A DNA stretch of 64,000 bases from Clostridiales bacterium DTU070 (GTDB taxonomy: Bacteria > Bacillota > Clostridia > DSM-8532): NCBI GenBank assembly GCA_001513105.1, contig LFSH01000034.1:1-64000 (forward strand), given 5' to 3'. The notes beneath the pieces were generated by a model. It saw only the letters and a program-made list of their open reading frames with translations. It was not told where the DNA came from and did not search any database. Made by a program: the position numbers and the translations under genes. How positions within the stretch are numbered: position 1 is the stretch's first letter; each line of letters starts with the position of its first letter. Shown in pieces: positions 36,891 through 46,509 of the stretch.

Positions 36891-37268
36891 TTGAGCATAT
36901 ATCAGAATGTATTGGTTTGCGTCACAAAGCAGAAAACATGTGAACGCCTTATAAAAGCCGCTTCAAAACTCAAAGCCAGAAACGGAAATCTCCGTGTTTT
37001 GCACGTAGCCAAAAATTCATGGAACATACTTGACAACAGCCGTGAAAGCGAAGCCCTTGAATACCTGTTCAAGGTTTCCAAATCACACAACGCAGATATG
37101 ACAATGTTGAGGTCCGATGATATTTCCAGGACCATCGCAGAATTTGCCAGGGAAAACGATATTGACCTGATTGTGCTTGGCCAGTCAAACAATGAACAGG
37201 AGAATAAGTTTTACAAACGGCTTTGCACCCTGTTAAAGGATGAAATAAATATTGAAGTGATATCCTGA
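36891..37268 (+). CDS. universal stress protein-like (KdpD USP type)
   Basis: A 125-residue single-domain USP-fold protein. It starts YQNVLVCVTKQKTCERLIKAASKLK and ends IDLIVLGQSNNEQENKF, which matches the USP domain found in KdpD sensor kinases better than free UspA; the usual G-2x-G-9x-G nucleotide motif is not complete. The TTG start has AGGT upstream. It is monocistronic, with an extended -10 box (TGATATAAT) about 50 bp upstream, and its 3' end faces the terminator of the next minus-strand gene. Confidence 0.7.
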   Translation: MSIYQNVLVCVTKQKTCERLIKAASKLKARNGNLRVLHVAKNSWNILDNSRESEALEYLFKVSKSHNADMTMLRSDDISRTIAEFARENDIDLIVLGQSNNEQENKFYKRLCTLLKDEINIEVIS

Positions 37269-37322
37269 AACATTCAGGACAGACAGCGGAGCATTCCTGC
37301 AATTGTTCTGAAAAAACGACTT

Positions 37323-37352
37323 AAAAAGGACTGCATCGGTGATACAGTCCTT
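37323..37352 (-). terminator. terminator after the oxoamine synthase gene
   Basis: Arms AAGGACTG/CAGTCCTT with an 11-nt loop; a T tract follows on the minus strand, 15 nt past the stop codon. It may also end the plus-strand stress-protein transcript. Confidence 0.8.
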
Positions 37353-37366
37353 AACTTTCTTAGAAA

Positions 37367-38575
37367 TCAGTTATTAATATCTTTTTGCTTTCCGGCTGCC
37401 GGGGGAAGTTTTGAAAAGACTTTGCCAATTGCCTCCATTGCCCTGTCCATCTGCTCTTTCGTATGTGTTGCCGTGTAACTGGTCCTGAGCAGGCACTGCC
37501 CGGGCGGTACTGCAGGAACAATAACAGGATTGACATAAACCCCCTCTTCAAAAAGCATCTTCGTAGCAAGGAATGTTCTGTCAGTGTCATAGGTCATAAT
37601 GGGTATTATCGGGGTTTCTGATTCAAGAATCGGGATTCCCATTTTCTTAAGCCCCTGCCTCATATAGTCGGCAATACTCAAAAGGTTCTTTATTCTCCAC
37701 GGCTCCTGTTCTATGATCTCAAGAGCCTTCAGTGCAGCAGCAGCATTTGACGGAGGTATTGATGCACTGAAAATGAACGGACGGGAATTATGTTTTATAT
37801 AATGTATCACGTCTTCGCTTGCAGCCACGAAACCTCCAAGGCTTGCAAGGGACTTGCTGAAAGTACCCATTATTATGTCTACTTTATCCTCAAGCCCGAA
37901 ATACTCGGCTGTTCCGCGGCCATGTTCACCGATGACGCCAAGACCGTGAGCGTCATCAACCATAACCCTTGCGCCGTATTTTTCAGCAAGTTCAACTATT
38001 TCAGGAAGTTTGCAGATATCCCCGCCCATGCTGAATACACCGTCGGTAACAATCAGGATACCCTTGTTATCGGGAATTTCGCTTAATACCCGCTCCAGGT
38101 CCTCCATATCGCTGTGCTCATACCGGACCATTTTTGCATAGCTTAACCGGCATGCGTCGTATATGCTTGCATGGTTCTCCTTGTCGCATACAATATAGTC
38201 ATTTCTTCCCGCGATTGCGGAGATGATGCCAAGATTGCTCTGGAAACCGGTACTGAAGGTAATGGCGGCTTCCTTGTTCAGGAATTTTGCCAGCCTTTCT
38301 TCCAATTCCATATGTAACTTAAGAGTCCCATTCAGAAAACGAGACCCGGAACAGCCCGTGCCATATTTGAGCAAAGCCTCTTTTGCCGCCTCGATTACAC
38401 GACTGTCGGACGTAAGACCCTGATAATTGTTTGATCCAATCATGATAATCTTCCGGCCTTCCATAATTACTTCGGTGTCCTGGCCGGTTTCAAGATAATG
38501 GAAATAAGGATAAATTCCTGCTGCCATTGCCTCTTTTGCTGTCGTGTAATCATAGCACTTCTGAAACAGGTCCAT
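37367..38575 (-). CDS. alpha-oxoamine synthase (Kbl/SPT-like)
   Basis: A 402-residue PLP enzyme that condenses an amino acid with an acyl-CoA and loses CO2. Family motifs: SNNYQGLT, GTGCSGSRFLNGTLKLH, VDDAHGLGVIG and the PLP lysine in MGTFSKSLASLGGF. It would be annotated glycine C-acetyltransferase or BioF-like, but the sequence is also close to serine palmitoyltransferases of the Bacteroides type; substrate choice cannot be read here. No threonine dehydrogenase or biotin gene is adjacent. A divergent SDR reductase gene sits 197 bp away. The track start (38620) lacks a site; ATG 38575 has AGGAG 8-9 nt upstream. A TGATACAAT box lies upstream. Confidence 0.85.
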   Translation of the reverse strand: MDLFQKCYDYTTAKEAMAAGIYPYFHYLETGQDTEVIMEGRKIIMIGSNNYQGLTSDSRVIEAAKEALLKYGTGCSGSRFLNGTLKLHMELEERLAKFLNKEAAITFSTGFQSNLGIISAIAGRNDYIVCDKENHASIYDACRLSYAKMVRYEHSDMEDLERVLSEIPDNKGILIVTDGVFSMGGDICKLPEIVELAEKYGARVMVDDAHGLGVIGEHGRGTAEYFGLEDKVDIIMGTFSKSLASLGGFVAASEDVIHYIKHNSRPFIFSASIPPSNAAAALKALEIIEQEPWRIKNLLSIADYMRQGLKKMGIPILESETPIIPIMTYDTDRTFLATKMLFEEGVYVNPVIVPAVPPGQCLLRTSYTATHTKEQMDRAMEAIGKVFSKLPPAAGKQKDINN

Positions 38576-38772
38576 ACCAACATCTCCTTGTCTTTTATGA
38601 TATTGCAACCCAAATAACAAATTCTGTTATTACCAGGTCATAATACCTCAAATGAAGTTAAATACAAAATTATTGTATCATACTTTTTCAAAATATCCAC
38701 ATATTTTTGATTTTTTTAAAGGTTTGTATTAGAATTATTTTAACATGATTATTTGAAAAGGGGACTTGATTT

Positions 38773-39606
38773 ATGCGGGAAAACAGGAAAGTCATCCTTG
38801 TTACAGGAGCCTCTTCAGGGCTGGGTCTTGCGGTGGCAAACCATCTTGGAAATACCGGACATATTGTTTATGCCGGGGCAAGGTCATTCGGCAATGAAAC
38901 ACCTGGTGAAGCAAGTCCCAGAAGGGTCCGTCTTGACGTAACCGATGAGAAGTCGGTAAATGACGTGATTAACAGCATTATTTCAGCAGAAGGAAGGATA
39001 GACGTTCTTGTCAATTGTGCCGCCATGCTGGTGTTAGGCTCTGTTGAGGATATTTCCCTTGGTGAATTTGAAAATGTTATGAACACAAACCTGATCGGAA
39101 CTGTCAGGATGTGCAAGGCCGTTTTGCCGCATATGAGGGAAAGAAAGACCGGGCTGATTATAAATTTCAGCTCTATAATGGGCTTGCTGGCCATACCGTT
39201 TCAATGTGCCTACAGCGCCTCCAAGTTTGCAATAGAAGGTTTTTCAGAGGCCTTAAGCCTTGAAGCCGGGGATTTCGGAGTAAAAGTTGTGATTATTGAA
39301 CCAACCGATCACAAGTCAGGTTCCCAGAAATACAGGCCTCACGCAGAGAAGGCAAAGTCGGAGAACTCCCCGTACAGGGATACATTCCTCCGGGTTACAA
39401 AGAAAATCGAATATGACGAGGCAAACGGGAGCGAACCCGAAGCACTGGCAAGGGTAATAGAAAGGATTATTGACAGCAGGAATCCAAAGCTCAGGTACAA
39501 AATCGGGAAATTTGATCAGAAATTATCGGTTGCCGCAAAAAGAATACTGCCCGGCAGGATTTTTGAAAAGGTAATTCTGTCTTATTACAATTCAGGAAAG
39601 GAATAA
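38773..39606 (+). CDS. short-chain dehydrogenase/reductase
   Basis: A 277-residue classical SDR. The Rossmann loop reads VTGASSGLGLAVA (usually TGxxxGIG), followed by the NCAA motif, a catalytic Ser in NFSSIMG and Tyr-x-x-x-Lys in YSASK. The C-terminal extension (about residues 190-277) is like SDRs acting on larger lipid or aromatic substrates. It is divergent from the oxoamine synthase gene, which raises the idea that it reduces that enzyme's ketone product. ATG 38773 follows AGGGG by about 9 nt. Confidence 0.85.
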   Translation: MRENRKVILVTGASSGLGLAVANHLGNTGHIVYAGARSFGNETPGEASPRRVRLDVTDEKSVNDVINSIISAEGRIDVLVNCAAMLVLGSVEDISLGEFENVMNTNLIGTVRMCKAVLPHMRERKTGLIINFSSIMGLLAIPFQCAYSASKFAIEGFSEALSLEAGDFGVKVVIIEPTDHKSGSQKYRPHAEKAKSENSPYRDTFLRVTKKIEYDEANGSEPEALARVIERIIDSRNPKLRYKIGKFDQKLSVAAKRILPGRIFEKVILSYYNSGKE

Positions 39607-39820
39607 ATCACATTTCGGCACCTACCCGGGGTAATGAACAGGATAAATAATTCCGGCCGAAAGGATATGCTGCGGGAGGCAAATCCCTTATGCCGGTATG
39701 ACAGGATTCCCTGTTTAGTTATAAAGGAATTCATTTTTGCCATCAAACCCGTCAAACTATAATAAGATGCTTGCGGGATGAGTTTGAATTAGAACAGTAA
39801 TGGGAAACAGGAAGTTGATT

Positions 39821-40354
39821 ATGAATTTGGAATCAAAGTACAAAAGACTGTACAAAAAAGTTTTGAAAGAACTGGGCATTGCCACGCCGCTTCACAGCGA
39901 CTGCGGAGTGCTGTGCGGCGAAAAATGCTGCTCGGGCACCGAAGATGACGGAATGCTGCTTTTCCCCGGAGAAGAGTATTTATACCAGGGCAGGGACTGG
40001 TGCCGGGTAAAAGACACGAATATTGTACTTTCCGACGGCTATATCGTTAAACTCCTGGTTTGCAGGGGAAAATGCCCGAGGGATGAACGCCCGTTATCGT
40101 GCAGAATATTCCCCCTGACTCCATATATCAACGAGTTTGGAAGAGTGGATTTCAGGCTTGATCCAAGAAGTTTCGGGATATGCCCTGTAAGCCGGAACCC
40201 CGATGAATACCCGGTTGAGGATGATTTCATAGAAAGCCTGTATAAAGCCTTTCCACCGCTTTTGAAAGACGAGAAAGCGGTGGAGTTTATCGAAATTCTG
40301 TCCGAACAGTATGATGAAGCAATGGAAGTTTTTGAAAAATTTATCATCGGTTAG
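39821..40354 (+). CDS. cysteine-rich YkgJ-like putative metal-binding protein
   Basis: A 177-residue soluble protein with clustered cysteines: GVLCGEKCCSG, DWC, VCRGKCPRDERPLSCRIFPL and GICP. The pattern resembles the YkgJ/CxxCxxCC family of supposed zinc- or iron-chelating proteins of unknown role. The track start 39800 has no ribosome site; ATG 39821 follows AGGAAG by 6-7 nt. No operon partner is apparent. Confidence 0.7.
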   Translation: MNLESKYKRLYKKVLKELGIATPLHSDCGVLCGEKCCSGTEDDGMLLFPGEEYLYQGRDWCRVKDTNIVLSDGYIVKLLVCRGKCPRDERPLSCRIFPLTPYINEFGRVDFRLDPRSFGICPVSRNPDEYPVEDDFIESLYKAFPPLLKDEKAVEFIEILSEQYDEAMEVFEKFIIG

Positions 40355-40497
40355 GAGCTTTAAGCGTTCCTTTCTGCATTCAGCTATCAGCTAAGAATTC
40401 AAAAAGAACAGGGATAAAACGCATATTGCATACCTTTTCAGCTTAGGCGTCCTGCGGCTCTCCATTTATAATCTTTTTAATATATTAATATACTGAA

Positions 40498-40522
40498 ACG
40501 GAGAATGCAGTTCATTCCCCGT
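40498..40522 (-). terminator. hairpin over the stop codon of the first lipoprotein gene
   Basis: ACGGAGAATG / CATTCCCCGT form a 10-bp stem with one mismatch around a 5-nt loop, spanning the stop codon. The same hairpin ends the paralogous lipoprotein gene at 46.5 kb. Confidence 0.5.
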
Positions 40523-41939
40523 TATCAGCAGCTACAGGGTACAACAGTATTTCACCGTCAGGACTAAAAGAATAATCTATTCGATATGCTATGTCTTCTT
40601 CCCCGTAATATACCAGTATTATGCCATCTTTGCTGCTTAATATTTCAAACATGTATGACCGGTAATAGTCTCCGCCGAAATCAAACAGTCCCGTTTCTTC
40701 AAGTATACTGACTGTTTCACCTGTTTCAACATCAAGTATGCAGGGAGCATCAGAATAAAAATCAGAATACAGGATATACCTGTCGTTCAGCCAGAAATAT
40801 TCGCCTGTTGCAGCCACCCCTATATATTTGTCGGGTGTGCTGTTGTCCATTGCCCTTATGATGAAATAATAGCTTTGGCTGTAATTCCATACATACAGGC
40901 TGTTATATTTCCCGCCGGGCGACATAATTCCATCTTCCTCAAACCGGCGGTTCAAAGAAATATAAGAGCCTAAACCAAACAGCATATTGTCCATTATACA
41001 ATCAGTATCCACATACCTTATTCCAAACTCATACATATCTCCCCGGATATCATACAGTTCACCCTCAAAATTGTTGTATACAGTTATTTCATCACCACCA
41101 AACGATTCAATAAAAATGCCGTTCATTGATTCGGTATGCCAGCCTCCGCCGTGGATATGGCCGACAGGCCCGAGAAATTCATGTATCTGCTCTGTTTTGG
41201 TATTGGATTCATAGTCAAAATCAAATATTGCATTGTAATTTTCTATTATCGTTTTGAGAATATCAGCGGGATACGGCCCCGGTTTCTGTGCAATAACGGC
41301 CTGTTCAACCTGTTTTTCTCCGCGAAAACCCAGGTAATACTCATTGGTTTTATAGAACAGCGTATTATCAATAAAACAGCCCGGCTCTCCAAGTTTTTCC
41401 GTAACCTTCGCTATATTGTCACCGATAGAAATATCCTGAATAATACTTTCACTGAACCGTTCAGTGATAATTAAAACAAATAACCGGTCATAACTCCATT
41501 CCCCGACCAGTCCGTTTCTGTAATCCTCATCGGTATATGTTTCAGGGTTTTCAAGAATCCTTTGCATCGAAGGATTCAAAGAAAAATCGCTGAAATCAAA
41601 AGTTGGTATTGTTGACAGGCCTGCTTCCTCACGGGTTATTCTGATTATCCCGCCCTCAGGCAGGCTGTTATCCCCGGTTGATACTGTGTCATTACCGCTT
41701 CCGGTGTCACTGACTTCTCCCTGTTCCGGTCCAGTTCTTCCGTCATCCGGCTCTGAATCGTTACCGTCTTTCAAAGGCTCCGTAACCGGGGCGTTTGTAT
41801 CATTGTAATCTTCAGTATGTACCGGATTCCGGTCCTGCCCGCCGGCCTTTTTATCCTTATTCTTAAACTTGCATGCCGGAAAAGATAACAGGAGAATTAC
41901 CGGTAAAACCAGTATCATATATTTTTTCAGTTTCGTCAT
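40512..41939 (-). CDS. lipoprotein, first copy of a paralogous pair
   Basis: A 475-residue secreted lipoprotein. The signal peptide ends with the lipobox LSFPAC (Cys at about residue 23). An acidic, low-complexity spacer follows to about residue 95 (EPDDGRTGPEQGEVSDTGSG), then a folded part with IIRITREEAGLSTIP, KLGEPGCFIDNTLFYKTNEYYLGF, YNNFEGELYDIRGD and SPGGKYNSLYVWN. The whole folded part is shared with the lipoprotein at 46.5-47.9 kb. I do not recognise a domain; the C-terminal WLNDRYILYSD and DVETGE repeats suggest a beta-propeller-like fold. The two copies flank the CotH-VTC-DUF4956 operon in the opposite orientation. ATG 41939 follows AAGGAGA. Confidence 0.8.
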   Translation of the reverse strand: MTKLKKYMILVLPVILLLSFPACKFKNKDKKAGGQDRNPVHTEDYNDTNAPVTEPLKDGNDSEPDDGRTGPEQGEVSDTGSGNDTVSTGDNSLPEGGIIRITREEAGLSTIPTFDFSDFSLNPSMQRILENPETYTDEDYRNGLVGEWSYDRLFVLIITERFSESIIQDISIGDNIAKVTEKLGEPGCFIDNTLFYKTNEYYLGFRGEKQVEQAVIAQKPGPYPADILKTIIENYNAIFDFDYESNTKTEQIHEFLGPVGHIHGGGWHTESMNGIFIESFGGDEITVYNNFEGELYDIRGDMYEFGIRYVDTDCIMDNMLFGLGSYISLNRRFEEDGIMSPGGKYNSLYVWNYSQSYYFIIRAMDNSTPDKYIGVAATGEYFWLNDRYILYSDFYSDAPCILDVETGETVSILEETGLFDFGGDYYRSYMFEILSSKDGIILVYYGEEDIAYRIDYSFSPDGEILLYPVAADNGE

Positions 41940-42012
41940 TATCTGACTCTCCTTTTATAAATTACAATATATTATTTATATCTTAGCACAGGGAAACCGT
42001 TTTAGCGAGTAC

Positions 42013-42033
42013 AAAAAACGGGGATTCTCCCCG
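42013..42033 (-). terminator. terminator-like hairpin upstream of the first lipoprotein gene
   Basis: CGGGGA/TCCCCG with a 3-nt loop and six T on the minus strand, 75 bp upstream of the lipoprotein start. No minus-strand gene ends here, so it may be a leader attenuator or may stop antisense transcription from the CotH promoter region. Confidence 0.55.
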
Positions 42034-42152
42034 GGATCTGCCTGGTAAAAGCTGTTTTAACTGTATTATGGCGTAAAATACGGTAAACTTGTAGTAACCC
42101 GTTCAGTGTGCTATATTAAAAACATGAAAAAAGTTAAAAGCAGGAATGAAAT

Positions 42153-45092
42153 ATGTCTAAAAATGTTTTCCTCTTAATCATACTGCTGGCATTGATTATT
42201 ACAATGGGCTTTATGTACCTGGGAACCGGAGAAACTCTTCAGGTTTATTCCGACCTGGATGAGCCTGTTATTTTAATAAACGAGGTAATGTCCTGCAATA
42301 AATCAACCCTGGTTGATTTCGAGGGTGATTCATCCGACTGGATTGAACTGGTCAATTTAGGCGATACCCCGGTAAACCTTGAAGGGTATGCCCTTTCAGA
42401 CGATCCGTCTGATCCGGGAAAATGGATTTTCCCTTCCGTGGAGGTCCCTCCCCGCGGGTATCTTGTTGTATTTGCATCAGGCAAAAATAAAGTTGTTCAT
42501 AACCAGGTGCATACAAGTTTCAAAATAAGCTCTGAAGGCGAGAATATTGTCTTAAGCGATCCCCATGGCAATTGCATCTGCAAGGTTGAAGTACCCGGAT
42601 CAGGTGACAATATTTCATACGGCAGAAGACTTGACAACCCTGAAATATGGGAACTCTTTCATCATCCTTCACCGGGCTTCCCGAATTCGGATGAAGGGGC
42701 CAAGGCCTTTGAAGCAAGTATGATATCCGAAAACTCACCCATATACATAAATGAAGTTATGGCCGGAAACATATCGCTTATACAGGACGAAGACGGTGAC
42801 TATCCCGACTGGATAGAAATCTTTAACAACAGCAGCAGGGATGTCGAGCTTTCTGATTATTATCTGTCGGATAATGAAAATGATCTTTTCCAGTGGCAGT
42901 TCCCTGAAAAAACAATAAAACCCGGGGAATACATGGTGGTTTTCTGTTCGGGCAAAAACAGGCGTGATCCCGGCGGATATCTGCATACAAACTTCAGGAT
43001 AAATAAAGACAGGGAAACCATAACCTTAGCCGATCACTCGGGGAAAATCTCGGATTCAGTGACTGTTCACAGACTGGCCGATGATATATCCTACGCCAGG
43101 GAAACATCCGGTGCGTGGGCGGAGTCGAAGCAACCCACCCCGGGATTTCCGAATACGGAAGAGGGATACAGCGAGTTCTGCGAAGAAAGATATCGCCACA
43201 GCAAATTCTTCATATGGGAAGTTATGACCGGAAATGAGACAACACTGGCAGATGAAAACGGTAATTACCATGACTGGGCTGAAATAAGAAATATCACCGA
43301 TGAAGTACAGGACCTCGGGGGGTATACACTGTCTGACGACAGTAATTACCTTTCGAAATGGGAATTCCCGTCCATATCCGTCCAGCCCGGCCAGTCGGTA
43401 ATAGTATTCATGTCACCCGATTATGATGCCGGCGCAAATACCGGCTCCGGATTTCTGTATGCTGATTTCGGTCTTGGCAGGAAAGGGGATGTGTTATTCC
43501 TGTCCGATCCGGAAGGGAACATAATACAGAGAATGGATATACCCGAACTGACATCCGATATATCGTACGGATTCCTTGAAGGCAGTTTTGAACCCGTTTA
43601 CTTTTCAAATCCCACCCCGGGAATGCCGAACGATGAAAAAAGCAGCGCGGTTGCGTACTGTACAAGCCCTGTTTTTTCAGCCCGGGGCGGTTTTTACGCT
43701 TCCCCGGTTTCACTGTCATTAAGCACGCCCGAAAACGAAACAACAATATACTATACCACCGACGGTTCCACGCCCGGTCCCGGCTCTAAGATCTATACAC
43801 AGCCCATTAATATTGAGTCAACGACTGTTATTAATGCCCGCGCGTATAAAAGAGGGTGCCTTCCGAGCAAGGTTGTAACAAACACTTACCTGTTCGAGCC
43901 GTTAAACGGTTTTGCAACGGTGGCAATAACCACCGACCCTGAGAATCTGTGGGATGAGGATACCGGGATATATGTCATGGGGAAAAATGCAGAGCCTGAA
44001 TACCCGTATTTGGGCGCGAACTTCTGGCAGGACTGGGAAAAACCCGCGCATATAGAGTTTTTTGAAACCGACGGAAGCCTCGCTTTCAGTATGAACGCCG
44101 GAATTTCAATCCATGGTGAATACACCCGCGCAGCAGATCAGAAATCTTTTGCAATTGAGGCAAGGAAAAAATACGGAAGTGAATATATAAACTACCGGGT
44201 TTTCCCTGAAAAGAACCTTACGTATTACCAGTCCCTTGTACTCAGGAACTCGGGCCAGGACAACGGAAACACTAAAATAAGGGATGTGCTAATCTCACAG
44301 CTGATGAAGGAAACAGGCATTGATTACCAGGCCTACCGGCCCGCGGTACTGTACCTGAACGGCGAATACTGGGGGCTTTATACTCTCAGGGAATCAACCG
44401 ACAAGCATTTCCTTTCGTTCAACAACAATTTGCCGGACCCCGACAACCTGGACATAATTGAAGGAAATAACCGTGTTCACCAGGGCGATTACTCCCATTT
44501 CAAATCTGTTCTGCAATATATAAAAAGCCATGATTTGAGCGTTGACGAACACTATGAGCATGTTAAAACATTAATAGACGTTGACAATTTCATTGACTAC
44601 CAGATTGCCGTCATATATGCGGCTAACACCGACAACGGAAATATCAAATACTGGAGGGAAAGAACGCCGGACTCGAAATGGCGCTGGATCCTGTTCGATT
44701 TTGACATGGCTTTCAGGAGGGTTGATCACGATACCGTAAGCCATGTTTTCAATCCTGAGGGCACCGGTGCGGGCAACTGGTTCTCAACAACCGTACAGAT
44801 GGGCCTTTTGCAGAATGATGAATTCAGGGACAGGTTCCTGAAACGCTTTGCATACCATCTGAACAATACCTTTGAACCAAATCGTGTAATTTCATATATA
44901 GATGAACTTGCATCAGAAATAGAACCCGAGATACCGAGGAACTTCAAAAAATGGAAAGGCTCATACAGCCTGTGGAAGGACTGCGTGCAAAAACTTAAGG
45001 ACTTTGTTATCGGAAGGCCATACTATGTTAAAATGTATTTGCAGCAGTATTTCGGGTTAACCGACGAGCAAATGCAGGAGTACGGGTTTTAG
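42153..45092 (+). CDS. CotH-like protein with three lamin-tail domains
   Basis: A 979-residue extracytoplasmic protein. A signal-anchor (VFLLIILLALIITMGFMYL) is followed by three lamin-tail domains (about 35-150, 193-310, 350-470; each starts INEVM or WEVM and has DWIE/DWAE..N then LSD), a chitobiase-C-like module (about 500-575, TTIYYTTDGSTPGPGSK), then a CotH kinase-like domain (about 620-960: GEYTRAADQKSFAIEA, LRNSGQDNGNTKIRD, YWGLYTLRESTDKHF, WILFDFDMAF). CotH kinases phosphorylate spore-coat protein in Bacillus; in clostridia such large CotH proteins are also cell-surface components. Together with VTC and DUF4956 it forms an operon. ATG 42153 follows AGGA by about 8 nt. Confidence 0.92.
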   Translation: MSKNVFLLIILLALIITMGFMYLGTGETLQVYSDLDEPVILINEVMSCNKSTLVDFEGDSSDWIELVNLGDTPVNLEGYALSDDPSDPGKWIFPSVEVPPRGYLVVFASGKNKVVHNQVHTSFKISSEGENIVLSDPHGNCICKVEVPGSGDNISYGRRLDNPEIWELFHHPSPGFPNSDEGAKAFEASMISENSPIYINEVMAGNISLIQDEDGDYPDWIEIFNNSSRDVELSDYYLSDNENDLFQWQFPEKTIKPGEYMVVFCSGKNRRDPGGYLHTNFRINKDRETITLADHSGKISDSVTVHRLADDISYARETSGAWAESKQPTPGFPNTEEGYSEFCEERYRHSKFFIWEVMTGNETTLADENGNYHDWAEIRNITDEVQDLGGYTLSDDSNYLSKWEFPSISVQPGQSVIVFMSPDYDAGANTGSGFLYADFGLGRKGDVLFLSDPEGNIIQRMDIPELTSDISYGFLEGSFEPVYFSNPTPGMPNDEKSSAVAYCTSPVFSARGGFYASPVSLSLSTPENETTIYYTTDGSTPGPGSKIYTQPINIESTTVINARAYKRGCLPSKVVTNTYLFEPLNGFATVAITTDPENLWDEDTGIYVMGKNAEPEYPYLGANFWQDWEKPAHIEFFETDGSLAFSMNAGISIHGEYTRAADQKSFAIEARKKYGSEYINYRVFPEKNLTYYQSLVLRNSGQDNGNTKIRDVLISQLMKETGIDYQAYRPAVLYLNGEYWGLYTLRESTDKHFLSFNNNLPDPDNLDIIEGNNRVHQGDYSHFKSVLQYIKSHDLSVDEHYEHVKTLIDVDNFIDYQIAVIYAANTDNGNIKYWRERTPDSKWRWILFDFDMAFRRVDHDTVSHVFNPEGTGAGNWFSTTVQMGLLQNDEFRDRFLKRFAYHLNNTFEPNRVISYIDELASEIEPEIPRNFKKWKGSYSLWKDCVQKLKDFVIGRPYYVKMYLQQYFGLTDEQMQEYGF

Positions 45093-45116
45093 CCCGGGGT
45101 TTCAGAGGTGTTCGGC

Positions 45117-45833
45117 TTGGCAGCAGTTAAAAAATTCAGACATGAGCACAAGTTTTTAATCAGTTTCAGGGATTATGTCATTCTTAAGAACAGGATAGGC
45201 CGCTTTATGAACAGGGACCCGAACGGGGACCGCGATGGCCGGTACCATATACGGAGCCTGTATTTTGACGATATACACAACAGTGCTTATTATGAAAAAC
45301 TTGACGGGGTACTGAAAAGAAAAAAGTACAGGATACGGATTTACAACCACAGCAATTCGGTTATCAAGGTTGAAAGAAAGGGAAAGGAAGGACAGTACAC
45401 TCAAAAGGAATCCGAGCTTGTTTCGGAAGAACTGTGCAACGGTCTTATCAGCGGAAATACAGACCTGCTGTTGACAGGCAGCCCGCTTCTTCTTGATATG
45501 TATGTTCAAATGAAAACCCTTCTTTTGAAACCCGTTGTTATTGTGGATTATATCCGGGAAGCCTATATCCATCCCGTTGAGAATGTGCGTATCACCTTTG
45601 ATACCGAACTTAAATCCGGGCTTTATTCCACCGAGTTGTGGAATACCGGCACTCCATTGCTTAGTGTACTGGAACCTGGCCTCGTTATCATGGAGGTTAA
45701 GTTCAACAGGCTGCTTCCGTCTGTTTTTGCGGCATTGCTTTCAGATTTGAACTGTGAACAGGTTTCAGTATCAAAATATGTATTATGCAGAGAATTTGCA
45801 GAAAGATACGTGCGGGGTGAGTGGAATGAATGA
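45117..45833 (+). CDS. VTC-domain polyphosphate polymerase-like protein
   Basis: A roughly 238-residue protein covering one VTC domain, the tunnel-shaped fold that makes polyphosphate from ATP in yeast Vtc4. Basic and acidic tunnel residues are visible: FRHEHKFLIS, YHIRSLYFDD, KYRIRIYN, IKVERKGKEG, ITFDTELKSG and MEVKFN. Bacterial VTC proteins stand beside DUF4956 and CotH genes, and their product is not well established. TTG 45117 has AGAGGTG 5-6 nt upstream and is preferred over the GTG at 45108, which lies inside that site. It overlaps DUF4956 by 8 bp. Confidence 0.87.
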   Translation: MAAVKKFRHEHKFLISFRDYVILKNRIGRFMNRDPNGDRDGRYHIRSLYFDDIHNSAYYEKLDGVLKRKKYRIRIYNHSNSVIKVERKGKEGQYTQKESELVSEELCNGLISGNTDLLLTGSPLLLDMYVQMKTLLLKPVVIVDYIREAYIHPVENVRITFDTELKSGLYSTELWNTGTPLLSVLEPGLVIMEVKFNRLLPSVFAALLSDLNCEQVSVSKYVLCREFAERYVRGEWNE

Positions 45834-46509
45834 TAACACCATTAATTTCAGCGACATAATCAAGAAGAAGTTTCTTGAGGAAATGGGGAATCTGACAATC
45901 AACACAAACAGAATAATAACTGTAATGCTGCTGTCCCTCGCAGTGGGGCTGCTGATCTATTATGTTTACAGGAAAACCTTCAGCGGTGTTGTATACAACC
46001 GCAGTTTCAATTTTACGCTTATATTTATAACAATGGTTACAGCCTTTATTATACTGCCGATAACCTCGAATCTTACGCTTTCCCTTGGCATGGTAGGCGC
46101 GTTGAGTATTGTCAGGTTCCGTACAGCGGTAAAGGAACCAATAGACATAGCTTACCTGTTCTGGGCAATTGCCGTAGGGATTACAACCGGCGCGGGTTTC
46201 TACTCGCTTTCAATATTGGGTTCACTGTTTATTTCTGCAGTTGTTGTGGCTTTCAGCTATATCCGCGGAAACAACGCCGGTTTTTATCTCCTGGTTCTGA
46301 ATTACAACAGCAACTGCCAGGACCAGGTTCTTCAAGTGATTGATAAAATACCGCAGAAGAAGTTAAAAACCAAAACCTATACGGACAACAGCGTTGAAGC
46401 TACATATGAGATAAGGGTAAAAAGCAATGACACTTCATTTGTTTCGGAGCTTTCCGGAATTGACGGCGTAACAAATGCAGCCCTTGTAAGCTATAACGGG
46501 GAATGTTAG
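45826..46509 (+). CDS. DUF4956 membrane protein
   Basis: A 227-residue protein with four membrane helices (about residues 30-145) and a cytoplasmic C-terminal ferredoxin-like domain of some 75 residues. The signature between helices, GMVGALSIVRFRTAVKEPIDIAY, is the DUF4956 hallmark. The track start 45754 is inside the VTC gene without a site; ATG 45826 has GGGGTGAG upstream and overlaps the VTC stop, so translation is coupled. It probably works with the VTC protein at the membrane. Its stop overlaps that of the second lipoprotein gene by 3-4 bp. Confidence 0.88.
   Translation: MNDNTINFSDIIKKKFLEEMGNLTINTNRIITVMLLSLAVGLLIYYVYRKTFSGVVYNRSFNFTLIFITMVTAFIILPITSNLTLSLGMVGALSIVRFRTAVKEPIDIAYLFWAIAVGITTGAGFYSLSILGSLFISAVVVAFSYIRGNNAGFYLLVLNYNSNCQDQVLQVIDKIPQKKLKTKTYTDNSVEATYEIRVKSNDTSFVSELSGIDGVTNAALVSYNGEC

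Noticed and set aside
39607-39820. Possible c-di-GMP or molybdenum riboswitch before the cysteine-rich gene
   Set aside because: Only scattered GGAGGCAAA-like words are present; no consistent conserved core or terminator is seen.
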